Source: Candidatus Hodarchaeota archaeon (lineage in GTDB: Archaea > Asgardarchaeota > Heimdallarchaeia > Hodarchaeales > Hodarchaeaceae). From it: DNA of 22,157 nt. Numbering within the stretch: the stretch's first letter is position 1; the number at the start of each line of letters is the position of its first letter. Shown in pieces: positions 1-7,123 of this stretch. The stretch is taken from contig JAEOSP010000179.1 in NCBI GenBank assembly GCA_016840305.1, forward strand, positions 1-22,157. The letters are read 5' to 3'. A program made the position numbers and the translations under genes. The notes below the pieces were generated by a model, which saw only the letters and a program-made list of their open reading frames with translations, did not search any database and was not told the origin of the DNA.

Positions 1-227
1 AATTGATGACCAGATTTACAAAGTATTTCATGTTCGATTAAAGGATTGCGTTTTTCGAAATAATCCATTTCAATGTCTGAACCATAACACCCCAGAAAGT
101 CTAAATAAGGGATAGTGGAATAATCCATCTCGGGTGGTTCAGTACTGGATAGAACACCCTGAAAAATAGACATAGGATGAGATAGGGGTGAGATTTTTGC
201 TTGATGTTGAGTAGGCCTACTGGTCAT
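1..227 (-). CDS. Unrecognised protein, N-terminal part (runs off left edge)
   Basis: Reading the minus strand from the ATG at 227-225, the frame stays open for 75 codons to the window edge. The protein starts MTSRPTQHQAKISPL and continues through a second in-frame Met at residue 19 (MSIFQGVLSS) to an acidic, aromatic stretch with DYFEKRNP and HEILCKSGHQ at the cut. I do not recognise the family, and no signal peptide or membrane segment is visible. It lies 110 bp downstream of the SNARE-like gene on the same strand and has its own good TATA box at about 256-270, which fits a start at 227 better than Met19. The open frame and the promoter support a real gene; its function is unknown. Confidence 0.6.
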   Translation of the reverse strand, partial: MTSRPTQHQAKISPLSHPMSIFQGVLSSTEPPEMDYSTIPYLDFLGCYGSDIEMDYFEKRNPLIEHEILCKSGHQ

Positions 228-255
228 TTTCTTTCATATTGGATTATTCTTCAAC

Positions 256-270
256 CTTTTATATTTAAAA
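256..270 (-). promoter_or_regulatory. Archaeal TATA box for the left-edge gene
   Basis: On the minus strand this reads TTTTAAATATAAAAGG, a strong archaeal TATA element. Its centre is about 35 bp from the ATG at 227, so transcription should begin about 10 nt before the start codon and give a very short leader (GAAAGAAA just before ATG). It sits in the gap after the stop of the SNARE-like gene, so the downstream gene can be transcribed independently. Confidence 0.55.
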
Positions 271-337
271 ACAGGAAATCAAAATTACATCCATACAAAA
301 ATGAAAAAGAATTGGGAAAAACTAAACTTTTTGATAC

Positions 338-1057
338 CTATAGAATTACAATGACGATCACAAGAGCAATCACTGACCCAGCTAGTAAAGCTAGCAAAGT
401 TCTGTTCTGGGTCAACTTTTTCGAAATTTTACCTAGCGTAGTTTGTATTTTTTGTAATTTTGAAGCCACATCTGTTATTTTCGTATCAATTTGATCGATC
501 TTAACTCCTTGTTCATCTAATCTTGTTGTGAGTGTAGTTAAATTTGATGAAATCTGGTTCATTTGTGCATTCATTTGATCCATCGCGGTTAAAAATGAAT
601 TCTCAAGTAATTGTAGCTTTTCTTCTAAAGTACCAACTTTCCTTTTGGATATCGATTCTCCAGGATAAGCGAGTTCATAGATTCGATTGCCTACTTCTTC
701 TCCCTTAAGAGGAGTTGCCTGAATCTCCATCGTATCAACAGAATCACCTATTTTTGCTAATGTTTCCCTTAGTGACTGCATTTTTTGTTTTGTTGAAGAT
801 AATTCTGATAGTTTTTCATTTTGAGATCTAATTTTATTTGGCTGTAATAGCTTTGGCATGCTGGCAATGATCTTTGATGTTAATGGACGTTTCTGGATTA
901 CCTGATTTTTATAACCTAGAGTGATATCATCGGTCATTTCTTCCATCGAGAGAAGTACAGAATCCAACTCTTTTATGAAATCCGTAAGCATTTCTTTTTC
1001 TGACTGCTCAGCAGGCTTTTTGAACCATTTTGCTAATTGTTTTGTTAATAATGACAA
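338..1057 (-). CDS. Q-SNARE-like tail-anchored coiled-coil protein
   Basis: This 239-residue protein has three parts: a helical N-terminal region (about 1-115), a SNARE-like motif (159-211), and a C-terminal hydrophobic anchor (about 221-239) ending in IVIVIL with nothing after it. Centred on Gln183 in LDEQGVKIDQI, every core position is hydrophobic at SNARE spacing: M159, M162, M166, I169, L173, L176, L180, Q183, I187, I190, I194, V197, L201, I204, L208, I211. From memory, LDEQG followed by a Leu/Ile-Asp/Glu-x-Ile pattern is also the centre of the first SNAP-25 SNARE helix, and syntaxins have a similar one. Known: SNAREs fuse membranes by four-helix zippering, and SNARE-like proteins have been reported in Heimdallarchaeota. 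Inferred: a cytosol-facing membrane protein able to form coiled-coil bundles. The start is TTG behind CGGGGA; there is no in-frame ATG before an upstream TAA. A generic tail-anchored coiled coil is the alternative. Confidence 0.7.
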   Translation of the reverse strand: MSLLTKQLAKWFKKPAEQSEKEMLTDFIKELDSVLLSMEEMTDDITLGYKNQVIQKRPLTSKIIASMPKLLQPNKIRSQNEKLSELSSTKQKMQSLRETLAKIGDSVDTMEIQATPLKGEEVGNRIYELAYPGESISKRKVGTLEEKLQLLENSFLTAMDQMNAQMNQISSNLTTLTTRLDEQGVKIDQIDTKITDVASKLQKIQTTLGKISKKLTQNRTLLALLAGSVIALVIVIVIL

Positions 1058-1330
1058 AGTTTTTCCCCGAAAATGTTAAATTTATCAGATAATTTGATTT
1101 AACTTTGTGTATTCACCTATTTATTTCAATTGGTTTTTAATAACTATTCAGGAAGGATTTTGTAGAATTGCTATATATGACTAACTGTAAGCATAGATGA
1201 AAGATTTTATAACAATTACCGTGTTAAGAATGTTTACACTCAGTATAACAAGAATTTCTAACGAATATACTATTTTATTCTCTAAGATTAATATTTCAAC
1301 AAAATTACGTCAAATCAATTTTATTTAAAG

Positions 1331-2605
1331 TCAGAAAAGACGTCTTCCTCTCTCTGCGACCAATTGACCATTTTTGAAGACTTTTTCAGCAAGGTTAATT
1401 CCATAATTATACGCAAAGAATCTATGGTTAGGTGCGTCAAAGATTACAATATCCGCTTTTTTACCCACTTCTAAGGATCCTATTTCATGTGCACGATCAA
1501 TTGAGTGAGCAGCATTTATTGTGGCTGCACTAAGGGCTTCTGCAGCCGTCATTTTCATTTTCAGTATAGCTAAGGTCATCATCATTTGCATAGATTCGCA
1601 TAAATTGGCAGCGCTTACATCCGTGGCTAAAGCAACAGGTAACCCACAATCAATAATCTCACGAGCAGGAGCGTATTTATTCACATAACAAAATGGAGAG
1701 GTTGGTAAAAAAACGACTATCGTATCTTGATTTTTAATTTCTTCAACTTCCGATAGAGGAGTCCATATTAAATGATCTATAGATGTTATGTTTCCTATTT
1801 CTGCAGACAAACGTGTTCCTCCACTGTGAGCTAACCAATCACAATGATTTCGAAGCTTCAACCCGTGTTTTCTCCCTGATAGAAGTATTTTTCGAGTCTG
1901 TTCCAGATTATAATATCCTTTTTCACAAAATACATCCACATACTCTGCTAAATTTCTTTTGGCAATCTCTGGTATCCATATTTCTGCAATTTCATCCACT
2001 AGATCATCCACATTGTTCTCATACTGAGGAGGTATACCTTGGGCTAAAAAAGTTGGAACCAAATCCAGTGGATGTACGTCATTAAGCCTTTTAATGATCT
2101 CGAGTTGCTTAATTTCCCCCTCGTAAGACATTTCATATCCACTTTTAGCTTCTATGGTACAAGTACCATGAATAAGCATTTTATCAAGAATTTTTGACGT
2201 AATAGCTATCTGGTCTTGAAAACTTGTCTCTGCTGTTAATTTAAGAGATTTATTCATTCCTCCTCCTTGTTCTTTTATTTCTAGATAAGTAACTCCCAAA
2301 ACGGCCATTTTCTCTAATTCATCCTCCCTAGTTCCTGCAAACACCAAATGAACGTGTGGATCCACTAATCCTGGTGTAACTAGTTTTCCAGAAGCATCAA
2401 TAACTTCATATCCTTCATTTAGCTGTTTCAATACTTTATCTGTTACTCCAACTGCAATTATTTTCCCGTTTTTTACCGCAACAGCCCCATCGTTAATAAT
2501 ACCAAGTTCGTTCATTTCTTCCTTAGTTTTAGGTTTTGTACTGAACCCAGATAAAGTTACTAATTCTTTTGCATTTATTATTACAAAATCTGCTTCTATT
2601 GACAT
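1331..2605 (-). CDS. hutI: Imidazolonepropionase (histidine degradation step 3)
   Basis: This amidohydrolase-superfamily enzyme opens the ring of 4-imidazolone-5-propionate to give N-formiminoglutamate. In the 424-residue form, metal ligands are H84 and H86 (DPHVHLVFAGTRED), H254 and D329 (ALATD); H278 (SIDHL) is also kept, as are the substrate-region motifs AKSGYEM and DVFCEKGYY and the family ending AYNYGINLAEKVFKNG. The H254-to-D329 spacing (75) equals that of the Bacillus enzyme (H249-D324). Odd: the usual HADE motif reads HCDW, putting Trp257 where a catalytic Glu is expected. The open frame reaches 2650, but the ATG at 2605 has GAAGGTGA just upstream and avoids overlapping the glutamine synthetase gene, whose stop is 14 bp before it. 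The two are probably cotranscribed. Confidence 0.87.
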   Translation of the reverse strand: MSIEADFVIINAKELVTLSGFSTKPKTKEEMNELGIINDGAVAVKNGKIIAVGVTDKVLKQLNEGYEVIDASGKLVTPGLVDPHVHLVFAGTREDELEKMAVLGVTYLEIKEQGGGMNKSLKLTAETSFQDQIAITSKILDKMLIHGTCTIEAKSGYEMSYEGEIKQLEIIKRLNDVHPLDLVPTFLAQGIPPQYENNVDDLVDEIAEIWIPEIAKRNLAEYVDVFCEKGYYNLEQTRKILLSGRKHGLKLRNHCDWLAHSGGTRLSAEIGNITSIDHLIWTPLSEVEEIKNQDTIVVFLPTSPFCYVNKYAPAREIIDCGLPVALATDVSAANLCESMQMMMTLAILKMKMTAAEALSAATINAAHSIDRAHEIGSLEVGKKADIVIFDAPNHRFFAYNYGINLAEKVFKNGQLVAERGRRLF

Positions 2606-2617
2606 CGATTCACCTTC
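2606..2617 (-). promoter_or_regulatory. Shine-Dalgarno sequence fixing the hutI start
   Basis: The minus strand reads GAAGGTGAATCG immediately before ATG at 2605. The AAGGTGA core is at normal spacing, whereas the longer start at 2650 lies inside the upstream gene. Confidence 0.6.
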
Positions 2618-2619
2618 TT

Positions 2620-3975
2620 TCACACATCCAAATACATTTTTCGTTCCCATTCATGGACATAAACACTGAACTTCTTCCACTCTTCTTTCTTAATATTCAC
2701 ATATTTCTGTACAAAATTTGAACCTAAAGATTCTTTAAAATACGAATCCTGCTCGAATTCGCGTATCGCTTCTCCTAAATTCCCAGGGAGCATAGCTATA
2801 CCTCTATTTACCCGTTCTTGAGGATTCATATCATATATATTTTCCTCTACTGGTTCAGGTGGAGACATTTCATTTTGAATACCATCCATTCCGGCTGATA
2901 TTAATCCTGCATACGCAAGATAAAAATTACAGGAACCATCAGTAGGTCGATACTCTAACCTTGCTGCTTTATGGCTCCCTGGAGGTATTCTAATCAATGT
3001 TGATCGATTATAATTTGCCCAAGAAATGTATACTGGGGCTTCCCAGCCTGGTACAAGTCTTTTATATGAATTCACTGATGGATTTGTTAACCCAGCTAGT
3101 GCTTTTGCATGTTTCAATATACCAGCTAGGAAGTTCTTAGCGAGTGGACTCAGCTTCTTAGAAGGTTCACTATTAGAAAATAAATTAATGTTCTTTTCCT
3201 CGTCACGAAGATTTATGTGCGTGTGTAACCCAGCACCATACTCTCCGTGGAAAGGTTTTGGCATAAAAGAAGCTATTAAACCAGCTCTGTCAGCCATAAG
3301 CTTAATAATAAACTTTATCAGATAAATCGTATCAGCCATACTAAGAGCATCTGAATACGGAAGATTAAATTCACTTTTTCCATGGGGAACCTCATGGTGA
3401 TGTTTTTCTATTATTACACCAATCTGTCGTAACGCTTTAGTTATTTCGAGACGTAAACGAGCACCACGATCAGAAGGGGGTGATGCAAGATATCCTGCTT
3501 CATCGATTAAGCTAATACCTCCTTTCTCTGTTTTGTCAAACAGAAAGAATTCTATTTCACTGGATGCTGCTACACTTACAGAAGAGCCTAAAGTTGCTCT
3601 GAGATTACTAAGAGCTTTTTTCAGCACAAATCTAGGATCTAAATCAAATGGTTTATCAGAATCGGGTTCGTAAATATCACAGATAACTCGAGCAATTCTA
3701 TTGGGGAACAATTCAGGGGGAAGAATGACAAAACTTTGTAAATCAGGGACTAATTTCACGTCGCTTTTACTCACATCAACCATTTTCGATAGAGAAGAAC
3801 CATCTGTGTGGATTCCTTCTTCTAATACCTGAGAAAAAACTGTAGAGGGAACCCAAAGAGTGTGTAACACACCTACAAGATCAGTAAATTGTAAAACGAT
3901 TTCTTCAATTTTTTTTTCCTTTATAATGTCTTTAATATCATTAACACTCATTTTTATTACCACTGAATCATTCAT
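2620..3975 (-). CDS. Glutamine synthetase family protein (type I-like)
   Basis: The 451 residues match a full-length short archaeal type I glutamine synthetase, which makes glutamine from glutamate, ammonia and ATP in the cytosol as a dodecamer. Visible motifs in order: DGSS (58-61), EIEFFLF with both metal-binding Glu (140-142), HHEVPHGKSEF with E195 and E202, GAGLHTH with H251 and H253, NSYKRLVPGWEAP with R306 and E312, NRSTLIR (323-329), and RLEYR with E341 and R343. Odd: the NGSGMH motif that helps bind glutamate reads EYGAGLH, with Tyr246 for Asn, and the usual PDPS reads TDGS. The substrate could therefore be a glutamate relative rather than glutamate. It lies just upstream of hutI and would fit ammonia recapture from HutH. 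A second start is possible at Met9 (3951); neither start has a strong Shine-Dalgarno. Confidence 0.8.
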   Translation of the reverse strand: MNDSVVIKMSVNDIKDIIKEKKIEEIVLQFTDLVGVLHTLWVPSTVFSQVLEEGIHTDGSSLSKMVDVSKSDVKLVPDLQSFVILPPELFPNRIARVICDIYEPDSDKPFDLDPRFVLKKALSNLRATLGSSVSVAASSEIEFFLFDKTEKGGISLIDEAGYLASPPSDRGARLRLEITKALRQIGVIIEKHHHEVPHGKSEFNLPYSDALSMADTIYLIKFIIKLMADRAGLIASFMPKPFHGEYGAGLHTHINLRDEEKNINLFSNSEPSKKLSPLAKNFLAGILKHAKALAGLTNPSVNSYKRLVPGWEAPVYISWANYNRSTLIRIPPGSHKAARLEYRPTDGSCNFYLAYAGLISAGMDGIQNEMSPPEPVEENIYDMNPQERVNRGIAMLPGNLGEAIREFEQDSYFKESLGSNFVQKYVNIKKEEWKKFSVYVHEWERKMYLDV

Positions 3976-4538
3976 TTGGGAAACTCATTGTAATAATCAC
4001 CGTGTTTGGGTATAAGTCATCTCTTATTACACTAAGAAAGAAATAAATGAAGGCGACTTTTTAAATAGATACCTGCTAATTTCTTTTCATAATGACAATA
4101 AATAGTAAAAGCTAATAAAAATATATTCAAATTATATAATTAGCTATGCCTTTAGAACGAAATTAGGAATAATTCCAGTAAAATAAATTTCAAAGATTGT
4201 TTCGGATTTAAAGGTCGACAATCTACCGTTATAGGAAGGAGGGGATAATCAAGCTCAAAAGATACCCGCAGGATTTTCTGACTATAATCCAGAAATCAAC
4301 AACGACATTTAAGGGGAACAATCCAAAATGATTCGTTCACAATTTTTTCTTGGGTGATTATATGGGAGATTAAGACTTGTTTTATATCTACTTCCTGAAT
4401 TTCTAGGACAATTATCTTAGAGATCCTGAAGTATAATAGCTGTCAAGACCTTATTTAATATCAATCATATCTAGAGTGATGGTACTTGAATAAACAGAAG
4501 AGAGTATTCAGAACAGAGCGGATTTGGTTAAAACGAAA
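3976..4538. other. Long intergenic region before the TnpB element
   Basis: I find no convincing gene in this AT-rich stretch. It holds the likely glutamine synthetase promoter near 4057-4068 and an inverted repeat AGCTAAT (4110-4116) / ATTAGCT (4139-4145). A purine-rich GGAAGGAGGGGATAA at about 4235-4249 has no start codon at ribosome-binding distance. Part of it may be the left flank of the IS605-type element, but no tnpA remnant was recognised. Confidence 0.4.
4057..4068 (-). promoter_or_regulatory. Probable TATA box for the glutamine synthetase-hutI unit
   Basis: The minus strand reads CTATTTAAAAAG. Transcription would begin around 4035, leaving a leader of about 60 nt before the start at 3975. 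It is the best TATA-like element upstream of the gene, but AT-richness makes chance matches common here. Confidence 0.4.
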
Positions 4539-4553
4539 TTCACTCGGAGTGAA
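4539..4553 (+). repeat. Perfect 7-bp inverted repeat just upstream of tnpB
   Basis: TTCACTC, one base, then GAGTGAA. It ends 9 bp before the tnpB ATG. It could be a left-end hairpin recognised by a TnpA transposase or an operator; a GTGAAAA stretch also occurs near the right end at about 5785. Confidence 0.4.
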
Positions 4554-4562
4554 AAATGACCA

Positions 4563-5771
4563 ATGATAATTACTCGCACTGAACACGTCTGGATAAAACC
4601 GCATAAAACCCTTTCAAGGTTATGTCATCTATCAAAGAACCTCTATAATGAAAGTAATTATCAAATCCGCCAGGAGTTCTTTAAAAACACTAATTGGATT
4701 CGATATAATTCCCTGTACCATGAAATGAAAGCATCAAACAATTATCAACGACTTCCTTCCCAAACTGCCCAACAAACATTGAAAATTCTTGATAGAAACT
4801 GGAAAAGTTATTTTAGTGCTATCAAAGAGTGGCAAAAGGATAAATCAAAATTCAAGGGTGAACCAGGAATACCCAAATACAAACCGAAGAACGGGGAGTT
4901 TATTCTGGTCTTCACCAACCAACAGGTGAAAATAGAAGATGGTTTCTTGTTCTTTCCCAAAAAAGTAGAATTTAAAGTAAGAACAAGACTACCTGACATA
5001 ACAAACATCAGAGAAGCACGAATTATTCCTAAAGGGATAGGTTATGTGGTAGAAATAGTCTACCAGAAGGAAATTAGTCCTAACCCTTCGAATAAAGATA
5101 AGATCATTGCCATTGATTTAGGAGTCCGTAACCTCATAACTATGGTCAATAACAATGGTTTAAAACCGTTTGTTATTAAAGGTGGGGTTGTTAAATCCAT
5201 AAATCAATATTATAACAAAGAAAGAGCTCGAATTCAATCGGTTTATGACCGTCAAGGGATAAAAACAGGTAAAAAACTGGCAGAATTGACCCATAATCGC
5301 AATCAAAAAATCCATGACTATTTTCACAAAACCAGTCGAAAAATCATTGATTATTGTTTATTGAATGACATTGGAACAGTTGTTATTGGTTATAATCCCG
5401 ATTGGAAACAAAGCTGTGGCCTTGGGAAAAGGAACAACCAGAATTTTGTCACTATTCCTTTTTACAAACTAATTCAACAATTAGAATATAAAGCTGAAGC
5501 ACAGGGAATAACGGTCATTAAACAAGAGGAAAGCCATTCTAGTAAGTGCTCTTTCTTGGATAATGAACCAATAAGGCATCATGAAAAATATCAAGGAAAA
5601 AGGATAAGTAGAGGACTATTTAAATCCCATAAAGACATTATTATTAATGCTGATGTTAATGGTGGCTATAATATCCTTAAGAAAGCATTCCTGAACGCTA
5701 TTCCCGCTGACAGGATAGAGGATGTAGGGTTACATCCTACACGATGGAGACTAGTTACGGCAACGAGCTAG
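4563..5771 (+). CDS. tnpB: TnpB RNA-guided nuclease (IS605/IS1341 family)
   Basis: This 402-residue protein has the TnpB layout: N-terminal helical/WED-like region, then a split RuvC nuclease. RuvC-I is AIDLGVRN (D185) and RuvC-III is INADVNGGYNI (D364). Known: TnpB cuts DNA guided by an RNA transcribed from the element's right end, helping the element persist. Odd: at RuvC-II, where most TnpBs have Glu, the strand reads VVIGYNPDW with Gly276-Tyr277. A Glu pair instead lies in QEESHSSKCSF (E322, E323), typical of the subfamily with SKCSFLDNEPI and GKRISRGLF. The usual four-cysteine zinc knuckle is reduced to one Cys. The frame is intact, so the protein is probably functional or recently so. 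The ATG at 4563 is the first in frame, but no clear Shine-Dalgarno precedes it. Confidence 0.9.
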   Translation: MIITRTEHVWIKPHKTLSRLCHLSKNLYNESNYQIRQEFFKNTNWIRYNSLYHEMKASNNYQRLPSQTAQQTLKILDRNWKSYFSAIKEWQKDKSKFKGEPGIPKYKPKNGEFILVFTNQQVKIEDGFLFFPKKVEFKVRTRLPDITNIREARIIPKGIGYVVEIVYQKEISPNPSNKDKIIAIDLGVRNLITMVNNNGLKPFVIKGGVVKSINQYYNKERARIQSVYDRQGIKTGKKLAELTHNRNQKIHDYFHKTSRKIIDYCLLNDIGTVVIGYNPDWKQSCGLGKRNNQNFVTIPFYKLIQQLEYKAEAQGITVIKQEESHSSKCSFLDNEPIRHHEKYQGKRISRGLFKSHKDIIINADVNGGYNILKKAFLNAIPADRIEDVGLHPTRWRLVTATS

Positions 5772-5790
5772 TTTATGACCTCATGTGAAA
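5700..5790 (+). ncRNA. Candidate omega-RNA (guide RNA scaffold) at the tnpB 3' end
   Basis: A perfect 8-bp hairpin, AGGATGTA (5719-5726), loop GGGT, TACATCCT (5731-5738), lies inside the last tnpB codons. A second pairing, ACTAG (5750-5754) with CTAGT (5768-5772), straddles the stop codon, with GTT/AAC pairing inside it. Known TnpB guide RNAs come from this place, overlapping the tnpB 3' end and ending at the element boundary. The guide would be the DNA just past about 5785. Boundaries and function are inferred from position and folding only. Confidence 0.4.
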
Positions 5791-5895
5791 ATAATTGACA
5801 ATATTTTTAGCAATTTTTGTAACCCAAGTAAAGGTCTTAATTTAAGTAATTTAATTGTGATGTAACCTCTTCCATTCATGACAGACTGTTAAAAT

Positions 5896-5908
5896 TTTAT
5901 TTAAATTT
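5896..5908 (+). promoter_or_regulatory. TATA box for a leaderless M20 amidohydrolase transcript
   Basis: TTTATTTAAATTT is centred about 28 bp before the ATG at 5930. That is the usual distance from an archaeal TATA box to the transcription start, so the mRNA probably begins at or next to the start codon. No Shine-Dalgarno is seen, which agrees. Confidence 0.5.
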
Positions 5909-5929
5909 GCTAATGGATGAATATTTATT

Positions 5930-7114
5930 ATGGAAAAGAATGAATTAAAACAAAAAATAATCGCGGATGCCAAAGAGCTTGAATCATATATAATTACTAC
6001 CCGTCGTCGCATACACGCCTATCCTGAAACACTTTTTGAAGAAGAGAACACCGCCCAATATGTTGAAAGTGAACTGCAAAAGATTGGGATCCCAACAAAG
6101 CGAATTGTCAAAACTGGTGTAATGGGTGAGATTCAAGGCCCTAGAGAAGGAAAAACCATTGCTCTTAGAGCGGACATAGACGCTCTTAATGTTTCAGAGA
6201 ATACTAATCTTCCTTATCAAAGTAAAAATCCTGGTAAAATGCACGCTTGTGGACATGATGCACACACTGCTATGCTTTTAGGTGCCGCTAAGATTTTATT
6301 CCGTAATAAAAAACATCTAAAAGGATCAATTAAGTTGATTTTTCAACCTGCGGAAGAAGGAGGAGGAGGAGCAAAGCTAATTATTGATGCTGGGCATTTT
6401 AAAAATGTTGATGCAGTATTTGGCATGCATGTTTGGAGTCCTTTACCCTCAGGAGTCATTGGTATACGGAAAGGTCCTGTCTTTGCTTCTTCGGATCGAT
6501 TTAAAATTCAAATTACAGGTAAGGGAGGACACGCTGCTGCTCCTCATCAAACATTCGATCCCACTAGCGTGATGGTGGATATATATAATGCATTACAAAA
6601 ACTTATTTCAAGAGAAGTAGACCCTTTCGAACCTTGTGTCTTATCACTACCCGTATTTCGAGGTAGTGAAGCTCATAATATCATTCCTAAACATTCCATT
6701 ATCCAAGGAACTCTTAGATCAATGAATCCAGATATCAGAAATTTTCTAAGAAAAAGAATCGTGGAAGTTGTAGAAGGATATAGTTCAGCATGGCGTTGCA
6801 AAGGTAGTGTTGATTTTGATCCAATGGCATATCCAGCAGTCATTAATGATGAAATAATTGTTGAATCTATCTCAGAAATTCTAAAAGATCTTGAACACGT
6901 TGAGATAATGGATCAGAGTATGGTGGGAGAGGATTTTGCATTCTATCTTCAAGAAACAAAAGGAGCATTTTTGACGTTGGGTATCCATAATGAAGAGAAA
7001 GGTATAATATATCCACATCACCACCCTAAATTTCAAGTTGATGAATCTATCCTCTGGAAAGGCACTGCTGTTTATACAATACTAGGGTTTTATGCCCTTT
7101 TTGAAGAAGAGTAA
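5930..7114 (+). CDS. M20D-family amidohydrolase (N-acyl-amino-acid hydrolase type)
   Basis: At 394 residues this is a typical M20D metallohydrolase of the hippurate hydrolase / N-acyl-L-amino-acid amidohydrolase type, which cuts an acyl group from an amino acid with two metal ions. Motifs: MHACGHDAH (104-112; C107 and H109 as ligands), QPAEEGGGGAK with E142-E143 (catalytic base and ligand), GMHVW (H166), the dimerisation-domain motif GKGGHAAAPH (197-206), GEDFAFY (333-339) and HHHPKFQVDE near the end. No signal peptide, so cytosolic. It lies between the two halves of the histidine-degradation genes on the opposite strand and converges on hutH with only 9 bp between stop codons. The context makes an N-acyl- or N-formimino-glutamate substrate imaginable, but the sequence does not show the substrate. 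Confidence 0.85.
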   Translation: MEKNELKQKIIADAKELESYIITTRRRIHAYPETLFEEENTAQYVESELQKIGIPTKRIVKTGVMGEIQGPREGKTIALRADIDALNVSENTNLPYQSKNPGKMHACGHDAHTAMLLGAAKILFRNKKHLKGSIKLIFQPAEEGGGGAKLIIDAGHFKNVDAVFGMHVWSPLPSGVIGIRKGPVFASSDRFKIQITGKGGHAAAPHQTFDPTSVMVDIYNALQKLISREVDPFEPCVLSLPVFRGSEAHNIIPKHSIIQGTLRSMNPDIRNFLRKRIVEVVEGYSSAWRCKGSVDFDPMAYPAVINDEIIVESISEILKDLEHVEIMDQSMVGEDFAFYLQETKGAFLTLGIHNEEKGIIYPHHHPKFQVDESILWKGTAVYTILGFYALFEEE

Positions 7115-7123
7115 GATGATTTT

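Larger units (their letters stand above)
4539..5790 (+). mobile_element. Solitary IS200/IS605-family (IS1341-type) element carrying only tnpB
   Basis: The element consists of tnpB without a neighbouring tnpA transposase. At the left, a perfect inverted repeat TTCACTC (4539-4545) / GAGTGAA (4547-4553) stands just before tnpB, as a candidate subterminal hairpin. At the right, strong hairpins run over the tnpB stop codon and end near ACCTCATGTGAAAA. It sits in the divergent gap between the glutamine synthetase and M20 genes, so no visible gene is broken. Exact ends cannot be set from one copy; lacking tnpA, it would need a transposase supplied in trans. Confidence 0.5.

Noticed and set aside
201..494. 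Plus-strand open frame of 97 codons
   Set aside because: It lies antisense to the SNARE-like gene's 3' end and the left-edge gene's promoter and start, and has no family-like features.
2606..2650. Upstream extension of hutI to an ATG at 2650
   Set aside because: It would overlap the end of the glutamine synthetase gene, adds 15 residues without family similarity, and the internal ATG at 2605 has a good Shine-Dalgarno.
4110..4145. Inverted repeat AGCTAAT/ATTAGCT as an element end or operator
   Set aside because: Only 7 bp in very AT-rich DNA with a 22-nt spacer; too weak to call.
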